From the NCBI RefSeq assembly GCF_038070005.1, contig NZ_JBBPCO010000001.1, positions 334,631-398,630 on the forward strand: a stretch of 64,000 bases of DNA, written 5' to 3'. Below, one piece after another: positions 21,682 to 32,081 of the stretch. The DNA comes from Thermithiobacillus plumbiphilus. GTDB taxonomy: Bacteria > Pseudomonadota > Gammaproteobacteria > Acidithiobacillales > Thermithiobacillaceae. The notes beneath the pieces are model-generated. The model saw nothing but the letters and a program-made list of their open reading frames with translations. It was not told where the DNA came from and searched no databases. The number at the start of each line of letters is the position of its first letter. Position 1 is the first letter of the stretch. Made by a program: the position numbers and the translations under genes.

Positions 21682-24234
21682 TCAGAGCCAGATCATCAGC
21701 CCCGTTTCATGGGCCTGGGCCAGCAGTTCGTGATAGGGATAGATGCGGATGCGGTAATCCATGCGTCCGCAGGCGTCCGGCTCCAGGTTCAGCACGAAGC
21801 GGTGACGCCCATCCACTGTCTGCCCTTCATGGCGCAGGAAGTAATTCTTCTCCAGACGCAGATTGCGGCGCTCGAAGTGCTGACTCAGGATGCATTCCAC
21901 CCGCACGTCCTCGGGCTGCAGGCCATTGAGTTCGACCGCCAGTTCCAGTTGCAGGGCATTGCCATAGCGGATGCGATCCGGCGCATGGTCCTGACGGCTG
22001 ATACTGACCCCACTCCAGGCCGACTGCACCCGATGCTTCCACTGCGACAGGACCCGTGCGCCGCGGTACTCCTCGCCACAGACCCGCCGGCCGTGGATCG
22101 CTGCCGGACGGTAGAGCTCCCGCACATATTGACTCACCATGCGCGCTGCGTTGTAACGCGGTAGCAGGGTTTCCATGGAGTGCTTGGATTTTTTCACCCA
22201 GCCGCTGGAAAAGCCATAACTGCCCGCCTGGTAATAAAGCGGCATGACCTCGTTTTCCAGGAGTTCATAGAGCGTGGCGGCCTCCTCCGCACGCGCGCGC
22301 AGCGGATCGGCAGTATGCACCGGCTTGATGGCCCAGCCATTGTGGCCGTTATAACCCTCGCCCCACCAGCCGTCGAGCACGCTCAGGTTGATCGTGCCGT
22401 TGATGCCGGCCTTCTCACCCGAGGTACCGCTGGCCTCCATCGGATATTCGGGATTGTTCAGCCACACGTCCACGCCATAGACCAGCGCCCGGGCCAGACC
22501 CATATCATAGCCTTCGATCATGTGGATCTTGCCCTCGAAGCCGGGCTGACGCGCCAGACGATGAATGTCGCGGATGAGCTCCTGCCCCGGTCGATCGGCC
22601 GGATGGGCCTTGCCGGCAAAGATGAAGATCACCGGCCGGTCGGCGTGATTGACGATGGCCTTGAGCCGCTCCAGATCCTCAAACAGCAGGGTGGCGCGCT
22701 TGTAGGTCGCGAAGCGTCGCGCAAAGCCCACCACCAGCACGCTCGGATCCAGCGGATCGAGGTGGCGCAGCAAGCGGTCGAGATGGGCTTCGCTGCCGGC
22801 ATTGCGCCGGTGCTGCAGGGTCAGTCGCTCGCGCACCTCCTTGATCATCTGCGACTTCAGGGCCTGACGCACGCTCCAGTAGAGGTGATCGGGAATCTGC
22901 TCCACACGACGCCAGAAGTCGGTGTCACACAGCCGATTGCGCCATTCGCCACCGAGATAGGAATCAAAGAGTTCGCGCCACTCCTGGGCCAGGAAGGTCG
23001 GTACGTGCACACCATTGGTGACATAGGAAACCGGGTTCTCTTCGGGTGGCACCTGCGGCCAGAGATCGGCCAGCATTTCCGAGGACACATGCCCATGGAT
23101 GCGACTGACCCCATTCTGGAAGCGCGAGCCACGTACCGCAAGGGCTGTCTGATTGAAGCCGAAACCTTCATTGGACTTCAAGCCTAGGCCTAGGAAGCGT
23201 TCAGTGTCCAGGCCCAGGGCCTGTATCTGGCCACCAAAGTATTCCAGCATAAGCTCCCGCGGGAAGATGTCATGGCCCGCCGGCACCGGAGTGTGGGTGG
23301 TGAAGATGGTCGCGCTGGCCGTGGCTTCCAGAGCGGCATTGAAGTCCAGCCCCTGGCTCACCAACTCGCGAGCCCGTTCCAGGATCATGAAGGCCGCGTG
23401 GCCCTCATTGATGTGCCAGACGCTCGGCTTGATGCCTACCGCGCGCAGGGCACGCACGCCACCAATCCCGAGGATCATCTCCTGCTTGATGCGCATGGTG
23501 ATGTCGCCGCCATAGAGGCGATGGGTGATGTAGCGGTCCTCGTCGCTGTTCTCCGGCAGATTGGTATCCAGGAGATACAGCTTGATGTGCCCGACGCGCG
23601 CCATCCACAGCTTGGCCGTGACGGTGCGCCCCGGCAGTTCCACGCCGACCTTGATTTCGGCGCCACCGGGCGTCAGGACCGGCGAGATCGGCAGATTCTC
23701 GAAGTCGGAATCGGCGTAGGTCGCGACCTGATTGCCCTCGGCATCGATGAATTGATAGAAATAGCCCTGGCGATACAGCAGACCCATGGCGACGAAGGGC
23801 AGACTGAGATCGCTGGCGGCCTTGCAATGGTCACCCGCGAGGATGCCCAGACCACCGGAATAGATCGGGAAACTCTCGTGAAAACCGAATTCGGCGCAGA
23901 AATAGGCAACCAGGTCACCCTGGTCCAGCCCCGGCTGGCCCTGGGGCCGCAACTGTTCCAGCATGTAGGTGTCGTAGGCCGAGAGCACCCGATAGAAACT
24001 CTCCAGAAAGACGCGGTCCTGGGCAGCTTCCTGCAGGCGTTTTTCCTCGACCTGGCGGAGAAAGCGCTTGGGATTGTGGCCGACTTCGTCCCAGAGCACG
24101 GGATCGAGCCGGAAGAAAAGCTCGCGCGTGGGACGATCCCAACTGTACCAGAGATCATTGGCCAGCTCTGACAGACGTGCCAGCTTGGCGGGAATCTGCG
24201 GATTGACCTCAAGTGAAAATACCGTGCCCGGCAT
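21682..24234 (-). CDS. glgP: alpha-glucan phosphorylase (GT35)
   Basis: Releases glucose-1-phosphate from glycogen. 850 residues. An N-terminal DUF3417 domain (LARLSELANDLWYSWDRPTREL) identifies the alpha-glucan phosphorylase subfamily common in thermophiles and many proteobacteria rather than the E. coli GlgP/MalP type. VGFARRFATYKRATLL and the pyridoxal-phosphate lysine region EASGTSGEKAGINGTINLSV (near residue 605) are present. With glgB, glgC, the GH57 enzyme and glucokinase it completes storage and mobilisation in this window, though it lies 15 kb away. Confidence 0.95.
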   Translation of the reverse strand: MPGTVFSLEVNPQIPAKLARLSELANDLWYSWDRPTRELFFRLDPVLWDEVGHNPKRFLRQVEEKRLQEAAQDRVFLESFYRVLSAYDTYMLEQLRPQGQPGLDQGDLVAYFCAEFGFHESFPIYSGGLGILAGDHCKAASDLSLPFVAMGLLYRQGYFYQFIDAEGNQVATYADSDFENLPISPVLTPGGAEIKVGVELPGRTVTAKLWMARVGHIKLYLLDTNLPENSDEDRYITHRLYGGDITMRIKQEMILGIGGVRALRAVGIKPSVWHINEGHAAFMILERARELVSQGLDFNAALEATASATIFTTHTPVPAGHDIFPRELMLEYFGGQIQALGLDTERFLGLGLKSNEGFGFNQTALAVRGSRFQNGVSRIHGHVSSEMLADLWPQVPPEENPVSYVTNGVHVPTFLAQEWRELFDSYLGGEWRNRLCDTDFWRRVEQIPDHLYWSVRQALKSQMIKEVRERLTLQHRRNAGSEAHLDRLLRHLDPLDPSVLVVGFARRFATYKRATLLFEDLERLKAIVNHADRPVIFIFAGKAHPADRPGQELIRDIHRLARQPGFEGKIHMIEGYDMGLARALVYGVDVWLNNPEYPMEASGTSGEKAGINGTINLSVLDGWWGEGYNGHNGWAIKPVHTADPLRARAEEAATLYELLENEVMPLYYQAGSYGFSSGWVKKSKHSMETLLPRYNAARMVSQYVRELYRPAAIHGRRVCGEEYRGARVLSQWKHRVQSAWSGVSISRQDHAPDRIRYGNALQLELAVELNGLQPEDVRVECILSQHFERRNLRLEKNYFLRHEGQTVDGRHRFVLNLEPDACGRMDYRIRIYPYHELLAQAHETGLMIWL

Positions 24235-24305
24235 AAGAAACTCCTGTGTAAGGGCAGTGCCTTCTTACAGATAGGTCAAAATCTTGACATTGCCAGCAGG
24301 CAAAA

Positions 24306-25661
24306 TCATTCAAACAAGGCAAGCTCTTCCGCGCTCAAACCCAGCCGTGGCGCCGCCTGGCCCATAAGATCCTCGATCTCCTCGAGGCGCTTGGGAGTAT
24401 CTTTCGTGAGGATGTCGTGTCCGTTTTCCGTCACCAGCACATCATCCTCGATACGGATGCCGATACCGCGCCAGCGCGCATCGACATTTTCCGCATCCGG
24501 CGCGATGTAAAGCCCAGGCTCGACGGTGAGCACCATGCCGGCTTGCAGAGGCCGCCACTCGCCCTTGAGCTTATATGCACCAACATCGTGCACGTCCATG
24601 CCCAGCCAGTGCCCAGTGCGATGCATATAGAAGGGCTTGTAGCTGCCTGTTTCGAGACTTTCCTCGAGCGAGCCCCGGATGATCCCGAGATCCAGCAAGC
24701 CCTGTGCCAGCACCGCGACGGCGGCATCATGGTAGGCATTGTAGGGACTGCCGGGGCGCACGGCCTCGATGGCTGCCTGCTGTGCCGCCAGCACCAGCGC
24801 ATACAAATCGCGTTGTTCGGGGCTGAAGCGGCCATTGACCGGAAAGGTGCGGGTGATGTCGGCGGCATAGCCACCATATTCGGCACCGGCATCGATCAGC
24901 ACCAGATCGCCATCGGCAAGCATTCGGCTGTTCTCGATGTAGTGCAGGACGCAGGCATTGACGCCGCCGCCCACGATGCTGGTGTAGGCCGGCGCAGTCG
25001 CACCCTGACGCCGGAACACATATTCCAGTTCGGCTTCCAGCTCATATTCGTAAAGCCCCGGCCGGCACACGCGCATGGCCTGGCGGTGGGCTGCCCCGGA
25101 GATACCGGCGGCGCGGCGCATCAGCTCGATTTCGGCATCGTCCTTGATCAGGCGCATCTCGTGGATCATCTCGTCCACATCGACGATCTCGCGCGGGGCG
25201 CTGATCCCGGCTCGCACCTTGGCGCGGGCCTGATTGAGCCAGTGCATCACCCGTGCATCGAAATCCGGATTGCGCCCGACACTGTAGAAGAGCAGGTCCT
25301 GATTCTCAAGAAAACCCGGCAGGATGTCGTTGATCTCATGGATGCTGAAGACCTGATCGGCGCCATACTGCTCGCGCGCGCCCTCCAGGCCGGCCCGGTA
25401 GCCATCCCAGATCTCGCGGGCGGGATCCCGGGGTCGCACGAACAGGATGGTCGAGCCCAGGGGATGGCCGGGTGCCAGCACCAGCACGGCTTCCGGTTCC
25501 GGAAAGCCGGTCAGGTAGTAGAAATCACTGTTGTGCCTGAAGCGGTAATGGGCGTCGGCATTGCGCGTCTTTTCCGTGGCGGTGGGAATGATGGCGACGC
25601 CCTGCCCCATGCGCCTGAGCAGGCGCTCGCGTCTTGCTACGTAATCCACAGTCGTATCCAT
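24306..25661 (-). CDS. pepP: Xaa-Pro aminopeptidase
   Basis: Removes the N-terminal residue before proline. 451 residues from the ATG at 25661 (MDTTVDYVARRERLL), with AGGAG 5 bp upstream. The frame runs 57 codons further without any resemblance to the family. The N-terminal creatinase-like domain contains FRHNSDFYYLTGFPEPEA. The dinuclear metal site is complete: LIDAGAEYGGYAADITRTF, HWLGMDVHDVG, LTVEPGLYI and IRIEDDVLV. It starts 8 bp after the large oxidoreductase gene, so the two are cotranscribed. Confidence 0.95.
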   Translation of the reverse strand: MDTTVDYVARRERLLRRMGQGVAIIPTATEKTRNADAHYRFRHNSDFYYLTGFPEPEAVLVLAPGHPLGSTILFVRPRDPAREIWDGYRAGLEGAREQYGADQVFSIHEINDILPGFLENQDLLFYSVGRNPDFDARVMHWLNQARAKVRAGISAPREIVDVDEMIHEMRLIKDDAEIELMRRAAGISGAAHRQAMRVCRPGLYEYELEAELEYVFRRQGATAPAYTSIVGGGVNACVLHYIENSRMLADGDLVLIDAGAEYGGYAADITRTFPVNGRFSPEQRDLYALVLAAQQAAIEAVRPGSPYNAYHDAAVAVLAQGLLDLGIIRGSLEESLETGSYKPFYMHRTGHWLGMDVHDVGAYKLKGEWRPLQAGMVLTVEPGLYIAPDAENVDARWRGIGIRIEDDVLVTENGHDILTKDTPKRLEEIEDLMGQAAPRLGLSAEELALFE

Positions 25662-25669
25662 GTACACTC

Positions 25670-28600
25670 CTAAAGCAGCACGCGCTCCAGCCCGCCCTCT
25701 CTCACCTGCTCGACGAAGCGGCTGTCCCAGTCGGGGCCCAGCAAGGACTTTGCCAATTCCACGACAATATAGTCCGTTTCCACACCGGTGTCGGCGGCAT
25801 AGCGGGAAAGCCCCTGCTGACAGGCCGGGCAACTGGTGAGCATCTTCACCTGTCCGGTGGCAACCGGTTCGCCGATCAAAGTCTCCACGTTCCGGTGAAT
25901 CTCTTCTTCCTTGCGAAAACGCAACTGCGTGGAGATGTCCGGGCGCGCCACCGCCAGGGTGCCGGCCTCGCCACAGCAGCGATCCGACAGCTCAACCCCC
26001 TGCCCCACCAGGGTGGACGCCACCTGCTGGGGCTTGTAGGTCTTCATCGGTGTATGACAGGGATCATGATAGAGATACTGCACGCCCGATACACCCTCCA
26101 TCCGCACCCCCTTCTCCATCAGGTATTCATGGATATCGAGCAGGCGGCAACCGGGGAAGATCTGTTCGAACTGATAGCGCAGCAACTGGTCCATGCAGGT
26201 GCCGCAGGACACGATCACGGTCTTGATATCGAGATAGTTCAGCGTATTCGCCACCCGGTGGAAGAGTGCGCGATTCTCGGCAGTGATCTGGTCACCCTTG
26301 GCCTGGTCGCCGCCCGAGGTCTGCGGATAGCCACAGCAAAGATAACCTGGCGGCAGCACGGTCTGGGCGCCGGTCTCATAGAGCATGGCGAGTGTGGCCA
26401 GACCGATCTGACTAAAAAGGCGCTCCGAGCCACAGCCCGGAAAATAGAATACCGCGTCCGACTGCTCGCTGACCTTGAGCGGGTCGCGCAGGATCGGCAC
26501 GATGCTCGCGTCCTCGACACCCAGCAGCGCGCGCGTGGTCTTGCTGGGCAGCTTGCCGGGCATGGGCTTGCGCACGAAATTGATGACCTGGGCCTTGATC
26601 TCGGGCTTGCCGGTGGTGGACGCCGGCCGTTTCTCGTGCAGGATGCCAAGCTTTTTGGCAATGCCATGGGCCAGGCGCTGGCCCTTGTAGCCCCATTCGA
26701 TCATGCCCTTGCGCATCAGCTTGATGGTGGCGGGATCGGTGACATTCAGAAAGGCCATGCTCGCCGCGGTGCCGGGGCTGAAGCGCTTTTGCCCCTGCTC
26801 CTTGAGGATGTTGCGCATGCGGATCGTCACATCGCCAAAGTCGATGTTCACCGGACAGGGATTGAGGCACTTGTGGCAGACCGTGCAATGGTCCGCGATG
26901 TCGTTCATTTCCTCGAAGTGGCGCAGGGAGATGCCGCGACGGGTCTGCTTTTCATAGAGAAAGGCCTCCATGACCAGCCCCGTGGCGAGGATCTTGTTGC
27001 GCGGGCTGTACAGGAGATTGGCGCGCGGAATGTGCGTATTGCAGACCGGCTTGCACTTGCCGCAACGCAGGCAATCCGAAATGTCATCCGCGAGCGCATT
27101 GAGCTGCGTGCTCTCGAGGATGATGGCCTCTGCCTCCAGCAGATTGAAACTCGGCGTATAGGCATTCTTCAGACCCGAACCCGGCAGCAGCTTGCCGCGA
27201 TTGAAGCGACCCTGCGGGTCGGCCACGGCCTTGTAGCCGGCAAAGGCGTCGACGTAGGCAGGCGCCAGGAACTGCATCTTGGTCAGCCCGATGCCATGCT
27301 CGCCGGAGATCACCCCACCGAGTGATTCGGCAAGCGCCATCACCTGCTCGACCACGCTTTCGGCGCGGCGCATCATCGAATAATCGTTGGAATGCACCGG
27401 AATGTTGGTGTGCACGTTGCCGTCACCGGCGTGCATGTGGCAGGCCACGAAGAGCCGGCTCTTGCGCAGGTTCTGATGGATTTCATCGAAGCGCTGGCGC
27501 AGGGCCTCGAACTCGCGCCCGCCAAAGATCTCGCCGAGCACCCGCTTGACCACCTTGCGATAGGAGATGCGCAGGTCGCGCCGCTGCATCAGTCGAAACA
27601 CCGTATCCCCCGGCCGGACCTTTTCAGCCAGATCACCAGGCAGCGCAATGGATGTGGCCGGTGCGTCGAGCGCCGCCATGATCGCCTGCCACTGCGTCTG
27701 CACGGTCTTGAGATGCGCGATGGCCCGGACCCGCTTGTCTTCCAGCAGCAGGTCCCCTTCCTCGCTGCGATGTTCCTCGCGCTCGCGGGCGGCGGGCATG
27801 GGGCCCTGCAGACAGGCCAGGATCTCGTCGAGGATGGCGAGCTTGTTCTCGGTGGAAAGCTCGATGTTGATGCGCTCGATGCCATCGTTGTAATCGGCCA
27901 GGCGATCGAGCGGGATCACCACGTCCTCGTTGATCTTGAAGGCATTGGTGTGGGCTGCGATGGCCGCCGTGCGGGCACGGTCCTTCCAGAAGGCCTTGCG
28001 CGCCTCGGCACTGACGGCAATGAAGCCCTCCGCGCCACGGGCATTGGCCAGTCGCACGACATGGCTCGCGGCGGCGGCCACGGCGTCACCGTCATCCCCG
28101 CTGACATCGGCAATCAGCAGCATCTTGGGCCGTTCCGGGCGCGCAGCCTTGGTGCTGTAGCCCACCGCCCGGATGTAGCGTTCGTCGAGATGCTCCAGCC
28201 CGGCGAGTACCGCCTGGGGATGGCTGTCCAGATAATCCTTTATCTCGACGATGGCCGGCACCGCCTCGCGCAGGTCGCTGCCAAAGAACTCCAGGCAGAC
28301 CGTGCGGGTATGCTGAAAGGCCTGGTGCAGCACAAAGACACCGCTGGTGATGATGCCGTCGCAGCCCTCCTTCTGAATGCCGGGCAGGCCACCGAGAAAC
28401 TTGTTGGTGACATCCTTGCCAAGCCCCTGCTTGCGCAGGTCGCTGCCGGGGATTTCCAGAATGCTCGAGTGGCCGATAGCGGTGTTGCCATCCGGCGCAT
28501 AGCGCGTCACCCGAAAACGGGCGATATCAACCTCGTGGATCTTGCCAAGATTGTGATCCAGCCGCTCGATTTCCAACCACTCGCCCTCGGGCGTGACCAT

Positions 28601-29506
28601 GCGCCAGGACAGCAGATTGTCCAGCGTGGTACCCCAGATCACCGCCTTCTTGCCGCCGGCATTCATGGCGATGTTACCGCCGATGGTGGAGGCATCCTGG
28701 GAAGTCGGGTCCACGGCGAATACCTGCCCGACGCGGGCCGCCGCCTCGGATACCCTTCGGGTCACCACCCCGGCCCCGGCGCGGATGGTCGCCACCGGCT
28801 GATCACTGCCCGGCAGCTTTTGATAGATGATCTCGCCAAGATCTTCGAGTTTTTCGGTATTGATGACTGCACTGTCGGCGTGCAGGGGAATGGCGCCGCC
28901 GGTGTAACCGGTGCCACCACCGCGCGGGATGATGGTCAGACCCAGCCGGATACAGGCCGCCACCAGCCCGGCCACCTCTTCTTCCGTATCCGGGGTGAGC
29001 ACCACGAAGGGGTGCTCGACCCGCCAGTCGGTGGCATCGGTGGCATGGCTGACGCGGGCGAGCCCGTCGAAGTTGACATTGTCGCGCCGGGTGACGCGCC
29101 GGAATTCGGCCATGGCGCGCTTGCGCATCTCGCGCTGGCGCGGGAACCAGGCCTCGAACTCGCGCACCGCACAGCGGGCGGCATCCACCAGCTTCAAAGC
29201 CAGGGGGTTGTCCTCGGAACGCTCGATGACCTGGTCCAAACGATGATGCAGGGCATGCGCCAGGGACTGGAAGCGCTTGCGATTCTCCAGCAGGTCGTCC
29301 TGGATGTAGGGATTGCGCGAGACCACCCAGAGATCCCCCAGCACCTCGAACAGCATGCGCGCCGAACGCCCGGTTTTGCGCTGACCACGCAGTTCATCGA
29401 GCACGGACCACATCTCCTCGCCGAGAAAGCGGATCACGATTTCGCGGTCGGAGAAGGAGGTGTAATTGTAGGGGATTTCGCGGATACGGCTCTGGACGCT
29501 GCTCAT
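25670..29506 (-). CDS. DUF3683 / FAD-linked oxidase / Fe-S oxidoreductase fusion
   Basis: 1278 residues in three parts. Residues about 1-150 form DUF3683 ([20 protein letters not shown]). Residues about 160-750 form a D-lactate or glycolate dehydrogenase-like flavoprotein, with FAD loop [17 protein letters not shown] and [15 protein letters not shown]. Residues about 790-1278 form a GlpC/GlcF-like part: two 4Fe-4S motifs ([16 protein letters not shown] and [15 protein letters not shown]) and CCG-type heterodisulfide-like domains ([31 protein letters not shown]). Probably a membrane-associated 2-hydroxyacid dehydrogenase feeding quinone; the substrate is unknown. Confidence 0.88.
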   Translation of the reverse strand: MSSVQSRIREIPYNYTSFSDREIVIRFLGEEMWSVLDELRGQRKTGRSARMLFEVLGDLWVVSRNPYIQDDLLENRKRFQSLAHALHHRLDQVIERSEDNPLALKLVDAARCAVREFEAWFPRQREMRKRAMAEFRRVTRRDNVNFDGLARVSHATDATDWRVEHPFVVLTPDTEEEVAGLVAACIRLGLTIIPRGGGTGYTGGAIPLHADSAVINTEKLEDLGEIIYQKLPGSDQPVATIRAGAGVVTRRVSEAAARVGQVFAVDPTSQDASTIGGNIAMNAGGKKAVIWGTTLDNLLSWRMVTPEGEWLEIERLDHNLGKIHEVDIARFRVTRYAPDGNTAIGHSSILEIPGSDLRKQGLGKDVTNKFLGGLPGIQKEGCDGIITSGVFVLHQAFQHTRTVCLEFFGSDLREAVPAIVEIKDYLDSHPQAVLAGLEHLDERYIRAVGYSTKAARPERPKMLLIADVSGDDGDAVAAAASHVVRLANARGAEGFIAVSAEARKAFWKDRARTAAIAAHTNAFKINEDVVIPLDRLADYNDGIERINIELSTENKLAILDEILACLQGPMPAAREREEHRSEEGDLLLEDKRVRAIAHLKTVQTQWQAIMAALDAPATSIALPGDLAEKVRPGDTVFRLMQRRDLRISYRKVVKRVLGEIFGGREFEALRQRFDEIHQNLRKSRLFVACHMHAGDGNVHTNIPVHSNDYSMMRRAESVVEQVMALAESLGGVISGEHGIGLTKMQFLAPAYVDAFAGYKAVADPQGRFNRGKLLPGSGLKNAYTPSFNLLEAEAIILESTQLNALADDISDCLRCGKCKPVCNTHIPRANLLYSPRNKILATGLVMEAFLYEKQTRRGISLRHFEEMNDIADHCTVCHKCLNPCPVNIDFGDVTIRMRNILKEQGQKRFSPGTAASMAFLNVTDPATIKLMRKGMIEWGYKGQRLAHGIAKKLGILHEKRPASTTGKPEIKAQVINFVRKPMPGKLPSKTTRALLGVEDASIVPILRDPLKVSEQSDAVFYFPGCGSERLFSQIGLATLAMLYETGAQTVLPPGYLCCGYPQTSGGDQAKGDQITAENRALFHRVANTLNYLDIKTVIVSCGTCMDQLLRYQFEQIFPGCRLLDIHEYLMEKGVRMEGVSGVQYLYHDPCHTPMKTYKPQQVASTLVGQGVELSDRCCGEAGTLAVARPDISTQLRFRKEEEIHRNVETLIGEPVATGQVKMLTSCPACQQGLSRYAADTGVETDYIVVELAKSLLGPDWDSRFVEQVREGGLERVLL

Positions 29507-29589
29507 TGAATAGGTCGGGTCCCGTCAAGGCCAACTAAAAAATCATTCGCTAATATACCACAGCCTGGGACATTCGCGAAAATCTGGAT

Positions 29590-30951
29590 TCAGTCAAAGG
29601 CAAGCTCCAGCGCATCGGGCAGCTTGTCCACCTTCTCGATGCGCAGTTTCGGTAGTCCGCGCTCGAGTCCGCTGGCGCCCGGCAGCATGGCCCGGTTGAA
29701 CCCCAGCTTGGCGGCCTCCTTGAGCCGTTCACCGGCCCGTGAAACGGCACGCACCTCGCCCGCCAGGCCAATCTCCCCAAAGAACACGCGCTTGGGGTCC
29801 AGGGGCCGGTTGCGATAGCTCGACAGTAGCGCCATCAACACGGCCAGGTCCGAGGCCGGCTCGTTCAGGCGCACCCCGCCGACCACATTGACGAAGACAT
29901 CCTGATCAAAGAGTGCCACCCCACCGTGGCGATGCAGCACCGCCAGCAACATGGACAGGCGGCTGGGATCAAGGCCGATGGCAACGCGCCGGGGATTGGC
30001 CAGGGGACTCGGGCTGACCAGGGCCTGCACCTCGACCAACAAGGGCCGCGTGCCCTCCTGGGTCACCAGCACCGCAGAGCCCGCCACCGGATCGTTATGC
30101 TGGGACAGGAATAGACTGGAGGGATTGTCCACCTGGGTCAGGCCCTTGTCGGTCATGTTGAACACGCCCAGCTCATTGACCGCGCCAAAGCGATTCTTGA
30201 TGGCGCGCACCACGCGGAAGTTCTGCCCCGACTCGCCCTCGAAATAGAGCACGGTATCCACCATGTGCTCCAGCACCCGCGGGCCGGCCAGACTGCCTTC
30301 CTTGGTGACATGGCCGACCAGCCACACCGCCACACCGCTGCGCTTGGCGTAGCGCACCAGTTGCGCCGCGCATTCGCGCACCTGCCCCACCGAACCCGGC
30401 GCCGACTGCAGGGCCTCGGTATAGATGGTCTGGATGGAATCGACCACCATGACCACCGGCTGCTCGACTTCCGCCTGGGCCATCAGGGTTTCCAGATTGT
30501 TCTCCGCCAGCAGGCGAATGCCCTCCGTGGACAGCCCCAGGCGGCGGGCGCGCATGGCCACTTGGGCCGCCGACTCTTCGCCGGTTACATAGAGCGCCGT
30601 GCCGGTTTTGGCGAGATGGCTGATGGCCTGCAGCAGCAGGGTGGACTTGCCGATGCCGGGATCGCCGCCAAGCAGCACGGCCGCGCCCTGCACTTGCCCG
30701 CCGCCCAGCACCCGATCCAGTTCCTGCAGGCCGGTGCTGGTCCGGGCCGTATGCTCGGAGACCACCGCCGCCAGATCCTGCACCCGGCTTGCCACGGAAA
30801 AGGCCGTATGGCGCGAGGCCGGAGTGGCGGCCACCGCCGGCAGGCTCTCAACGAGGCTGTTCCAGGCATTGCAGTCCGGGCAACGCCCGAGCCACTTGGG
30901 CGAGGCGCTTCCGCAGGCATCACAAACGAATATGCTTTTGGCTTTGCTCAT
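29590..30951 (-). CDS. radA: DNA repair protein RadA
   Basis: Hexameric helicase-like ATPase that drives branch migration in recombination. 453 residues. A C4 zinc finger (CDACGSASPKWLGRCPDC, residues 10-27) is followed by a RecA-like core with Walker A GGDPGIGKST, Walker B VVMVVDSIQTIY and the RadA-specific KNRFG motif. A Lon-protease-like C-terminal domain ends the protein (FVNVVGGVRLNEPASDLAVL). Its start overlaps the alr stop by 4 bp. Confidence 0.97.
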   Translation of the reverse strand: MSKAKSIFVCDACGSASPKWLGRCPDCNAWNSLVESLPAVAATPASRHTAFSVASRVQDLAAVVSEHTARTSTGLQELDRVLGGGQVQGAAVLLGGDPGIGKSTLLLQAISHLAKTGTALYVTGEESAAQVAMRARRLGLSTEGIRLLAENNLETLMAQAEVEQPVVMVVDSIQTIYTEALQSAPGSVGQVRECAAQLVRYAKRSGVAVWLVGHVTKEGSLAGPRVLEHMVDTVLYFEGESGQNFRVVRAIKNRFGAVNELGVFNMTDKGLTQVDNPSSLFLSQHNDPVAGSAVLVTQEGTRPLLVEVQALVSPSPLANPRRVAIGLDPSRLSMLLAVLHRHGGVALFDQDVFVNVVGGVRLNEPASDLAVLMALLSSYRNRPLDPKRVFFGEIGLAGEVRAVSRAGERLKEAAKLGFNRAMLPGASGLERGLPKLRIEKVDKLPDALELAFD

Positions 30952-32051
30952 GATTCCAGGATCCGTGGGACCCGCCCCTGAATTCGGCAGGTCAATTCAT
31001 AGGGAATGGTGCCCGCCAGGAGCGCAAGCTCATCAACGGTCACCTGCTCCGTGCCCTGACGGCCCATCAGCATCACTTCATCGCCGGGTTTGGCCGTGGG
31101 CAATTCGCTCAGGTCGACAAAGAGCATGTCCATCGAGACCCTGCCGAGCAGTCGACTGCGCCGGCCACCCACCAGCACCGGCGTGCCATTGCCAAGCTGA
31201 CGCGGATAGCCATCGCCATAGCCGATGGCCACCACGCCGACCCGCATCCTGCGATCTGCCTGGAAGGCCGCGCCATAGCCAAGCCAGTCGCCTGGTTTCA
31301 GCTCGCGGACCGTCATCAGCGCGGAACGCAACTGCAGCACCGGCACCAGCCCCAGCGCGGGGCCAAAGACCTCGGCAAAGGGGGACATGCCATAGAGCAT
31401 CAGGCCCGGGCGGACCCAGTCGAGATGTGTATCGGGACTTCGGAGTATGGCGGCCGACGCGGCCAGGGACCTTTCAAGGCCCTGATCCGCAAGCTGTTCA
31501 AAGGTCTGGGAGAATGTCTCAAGTTGATGATTATTATACCTGTTTTCGGGCTCGTCCGCACGCGCGAGATGGCTCATCAATCCGCACAGATGCACGCCGG
31601 GGCAAGCTCGAAGTGAATCCAGGGCGCCAGGCAGATCGCAGGGCGCAAAACCCAGGCGGTGCATGCCGGAATCGAGTTTCAGGAAGACCTCGATGTCGGA
31701 TTCCAGCTCTGCCCTGCTCAGCCAGGCAAGCTGCTCGAAGCTATGCAGCACCAGGCCAAGCCGATGCTGGGCCGCCGCAGGAATCTCGTCGGGCGTGAAA
31801 GGACCTTCGAGAATGAATACAGGGGCTGAGATGCCGCTCTCGCGCAGCTGCAGGGCTTCTTCGAGGCTGGCGACGGCCAGGGCATCCACCCCGGCGGCCT
31901 CCAGGATACCGGCCACCCGCACCGCGCCGTGCCCATAGGCGTCTGCCTTGACCACGGCCATCACGCGGGACCTGGGCGCGGAAGCGCGAACGACCTGCAG
32001 GTTGTGCAGCAGAGCGCCCTGGCTGATCAGGGCCTGAGTGGGACGGGACAT
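30948..32051 (-). CDS. alr: alanine racemase
   Basis: Makes D-alanine for peptidoglycan. 367 residues. The pyridoxal-phosphate lysine lies in AVVKADAYGHGA (near residue 34) and the catalytic tyrosine in LGYGAAFQADRRMRVGVVAI (near residue 255), both at the usual positions. A C-terminal beta domain carries GRVSMDMLFVDLS. It follows dnaB by 30 bp on the same strand and leads into radA. Confidence 0.96.
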   Translation of the reverse strand: MSRPTQALISQGALLHNLQVVRASAPRSRVMAVVKADAYGHGAVRVAGILEAAGVDALAVASLEEALQLRESGISAPVFILEGPFTPDEIPAAAQHRLGLVLHSFEQLAWLSRAELESDIEVFLKLDSGMHRLGFAPCDLPGALDSLRACPGVHLCGLMSHLARADEPENRYNNHQLETFSQTFEQLADQGLERSLAASAAILRSPDTHLDWVRPGLMLYGMSPFAEVFGPALGLVPVLQLRSALMTVRELKPGDWLGYGAAFQADRRMRVGVVAIGYGDGYPRQLGNGTPVLVGGRRSRLLGRVSMDMLFVDLSELPTAKPGDEVMLMGRQGTEQVTVDELALLAGTIPYELTCRIQGRVPRILES

Positions 32052-32081
32052 GACGAACCTCTGCTGCGGACGTGCCGGCGC

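Noticed and set aside
25634-29509. Two long plus-strand frames (563 and 705 codons) opposite pepP and the DUF3683 fusion
   Set aside because: Antisense shadows of clearly assigned genes; biased composition and no recognisable motifs.
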